Source: a virus
IMG/VR virus record: IMGVR_UViG_3300027861_000221
Coordinates: 1-21,677 of that record
Strand: one strand, 5' to 3'
Length of the DNA: 21,677 nt
The notes under the pieces are model-generated. The model ran no database searches. It was given only the letters and a program-made list of their open reading frames with translations, and was not told where the DNA came from. Made by a program: the position numbers and the translations under genes. Below, piece after piece: positions 20,292-21,677 of the stretch; within the stretch, counting starts at the first letter, position 1; the number at the start of each line of letters is the position of its first letter.

Positions 20292-21366
20292 AATATTTAT
20301 ACTACTTGGAGCAAGTGGTAGTGGTAAATCAGAATTATCAAAAGTTTTCAAAGAGTATGAAATAGCTGAACTAATATCGCATACTACACGCAAGAAAAGG
20401 GTTGGAGAGAGTGATAATGTTTATCATTTTGTAGATAAGAGTGAATTTGACAAAGTTGACTTCATAGAAAAGGTTGTTTACTCCAATAATCACTATGGGT
20501 TGTCTATGAATGAAGTAGAAGCTAAGCTTATGATTGGAGATGTGTTTACGATTATGGATGCTGTAGGAGTTAGTGAAATGAAAAAGTTATATGGCGATAG
20601 AGTTAAAGTTATATACATTTACACTCCAATGTCTGAATTGAAAAAGAGGATGCTGGCAAGAGGCGATGATGAAGTTTTGATTGATGCAAGACTTAATCAC
20701 GCTGTTGAAAAAGGCGAAATGAATAACTTTGATATTGCAGACTTAACTATATATAATATGAATTTAGAAATCGCTAAGCAATCATTAAGAGAGTTTATCA
20801 CTCCAACAATCTATATAGACTTAGACGAGGTAGTATTTAAAAGTGTTGAGAGGTTTGTTGAGATATATAATGTCTTACACGGTAAAAATTGTAATTATAA
20901 GAAAGTTTATGACTATGATTTCAGCCCAGCAATAAGTGAGTTAAGTAACATTGAAAAAACTTCTATCTTTAACACTGGAGAGTTTTACTTAGGGTGTGAT
21001 TTATATGAGGATTGTAAAAATGTCATCAATAAGCTTAACGAAGTGTATAATGTAAAGTTTTTAACCTTAGGAACTCATTGCAACAATAAGAATAAAATTA
21101 GCGTTATTGAGAATTTGTTTCCTAATATACCTATAATAAATCAATCAAGTAAGAATGTAGTTATGAGGAAACACTTTATCAATTATGGATTTAGAGATAT
21201 ATTAATTGATGACGTAGAGAGTAATCTCATTACAAGCGGTTGTCCAAACAAATTGTTATTTGCACCAAATGGAGAAAAGGCATACAATAGAAATTTTAGA
21301 GGGTTAAAGTGTAGTAGTTGGAAAGATATTTATAATATACTAAAAATAGAAGGAGATGATGCGTAG
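20281..21366 (+). CDS. Guanylate kinase fused to HAD 5'(3')-deoxyribonucleotidase
   Basis: Two complete-looking domains share one 361-residue chain (start ATG 20281, behind GGAGG at 20270). Residues 1-170 are a guanylate kinase: P-loop G10-A-S-G-S-G-K-S17, GMP-binding S33-H-T-T-R37-K-K-R40-V-G-E43, Y-H-F-V (48-51), N-H-Y-G (70-73) and D-A-V-G (93-96). Residues 175-361 are a HAD phosphatase of the 5'(3')-deoxyribonucleotidase type: I-D180-L-D182-E-V (nucleophile motif), F-L-T-L-G-T (260-265, motif 2), a Lys-bearing segment (291-297) and I-L-I-D310-D311-V (motif 3). One half phosphorylates nucleoside monophosphates, the other dephosphorylates them, so the combined role is not obvious. It may tune the dNMP pool. 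It overlaps genes on both sides. Confidence 0.85.
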   Translation: MENKIFILLGASGSGKSELSKVFKEYEIAELISHTTRKKRVGESDNVYHFVDKSEFDKVDFIEKVVYSNNHYGLSMNEVEAKLMIGDVFTIMDAVGVSEMKKLYGDRVKVIYIYTPMSELKKRMLARGDDEVLIDARLNHAVEKGEMNNFDIADLTIYNMNLEIAKQSLREFITPTIYIDLDEVVFKSVERFVEIYNVLHGKNCNYKKVYDYDFSPAISELSNIEKTSIFNTGEFYLGCDLYEDCKNVINKLNEVYNVKFLTLGTHCNNKNKISVIENLFPNIPIINQSSKNVVMRKHFINYGFRDILIDDVESNLITSGCPNKLLFAPNGEKAYNRNFRGLKCSSWKDIYNILKIEGDDA

Positions 21367-21677
21367 TGAGTTGGATAGTTTTAAATTGGCAGTGGATAGT
21401 AGGTGCATTTATATTACTTGCAACAGTAGCGAGGTTAATATATAAGAAGTCTTGGAAGCCTTTAGCAAAGGTTGCATTAGATTCAATTATACTAATGTCT
21501 ACAAATACTGAATTGGAAGGTAAAGAGAAAATGGATAAGGTTGTAGATGATGTATTCAATACTATACCTATCAAGTATAATAAGTTTATACAAAAGAAAT
21601 ATATCAAGTTTTTCGTCCAAGGGTTGTATAATAGATTACAAGGTAAAATAAATAAGAAATCTCCTCATATAGAATTA
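21366..21677 (+). CDS. Membrane protein, possibly LLH-type holin, 3' end missing
   Basis: GTG 21366 shares its first base with the preceding TAG and has AGGAG 11 bases upstream. The frame stays open for 104 codons to the window edge. Residues about 10-26 form one membrane helix (W-I-V-G-A-F-I-L-L-A-T-V-A-R-L-I-Y), followed by K-K and a long charged region with L-E-G-K-E-K-M-D-K-V-V near residues 53-63. One N-terminal helix followed by an amphipathic region with G-K-E-K resembles LLH-family phage holins, which let the endolysin reach the wall. It could also be an unrelated small phage membrane protein. If it is a holin, its partner endolysin would be the gene at 5206. Confidence 0.55.
   Translation, partial: MSWIVLNWQWIVGAFILLATVARLIYKKSWKPLAKVALDSIILMSTNTELEGKEKMDKVVDDVFNTIPIKYNKFIQKKYIKFFVQGLYNRLQGKINKKSPHIEL

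Noticed and set aside
1-21677. tRNA genes, introns, inteins or insertion sequences
   Set aside because: No cloverleaf, interrupted gene, terminal inverted repeat or transposase was found on reading; nrdD, thyX and dnaE, frequent intron or intein hosts, read through uninterrupted.

Overview
The window is a compact, AT-rich stretch of bacteriophage DNA. Every supported gene is on the + strand, genes abut or overlap by 1-17 bases (TAATG and GTGA junctions are common), ribosome binding sites are strong (AGGAGG type), and ATG, TTG and GTG starts all occur. The contents are a phage replication and nucleotide-metabolism region. A class III (oxygen-sensitive) ribonucleotide reductase with its radical-SAM activase points to an obligate anaerobe as host. 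Base composition and ribosome binding sites suggest a low-GC member of the Clostridia or Fusobacteriota. The host assignment is inference.

Layout. 1-1535: a partial membrane protein with two 4Fe-4S motifs, followed by very small genes, two of them cysteine-rich (27 and 49 aa), and a structured leader behind a promoter at 970. 1532-6561: redoxin, NrdD, NrdG-like activase, flavin-dependent thymidylate synthase ThyX, a small CxxC protein, a GH24 endolysin and a RuvC-like resolvase with an added N-terminal module. 6565-9463: an unknown helical protein behind a second structured leader, a probable ssDNA-binding protein and a Sak4-type RecA-like ATPase. 9516-12635: an unknown protein, a DnaB-like helicase and a TOPRIM primase, ended by a strong terminator. 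12717-17037: a Cas4/AddB-like Fe-S nuclease and a C-family DNA polymerase III alpha with PHP domain. 17094-21677: dUTPase, an unknown protein, DUF3310, a metallophosphoesterase, two small unknown genes, a guanylate kinase fused to a HAD 5'(3')-nucleotidase, and the start of a holin-like membrane protein that runs off the edge.

The genes form a nearly self-sufficient DNA synthesis programme. NrdD/NrdG make dNTPs without oxygen, dUTPase supplies dUMP, ThyX makes dTMP, and the kinase-nucleotidase adjusts nucleotide monophosphates. Helicase, primase, polymerase and SSB replicate. Sak4, the Fe-S nuclease, the SbcD-like phosphoesterase and the RuvC-like enzyme recombine, process and resolve DNA. 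Six promoters of one type (TTGACA, exactly 17 bases, TATAMT-like -10, with TG in extended -10 position in five of the six) divide the region into transcription units.

The least ordinary features are the kinase-nucleotidase fusion, the redox-themed cassette ahead of nrdD, two folded 5' leaders, and the RuvC-like enzyme with an extra N-terminal domain. No tRNA, CRISPR array, insertion sequence or integrase was seen. No gene-free stretch exceeds 300 bases.
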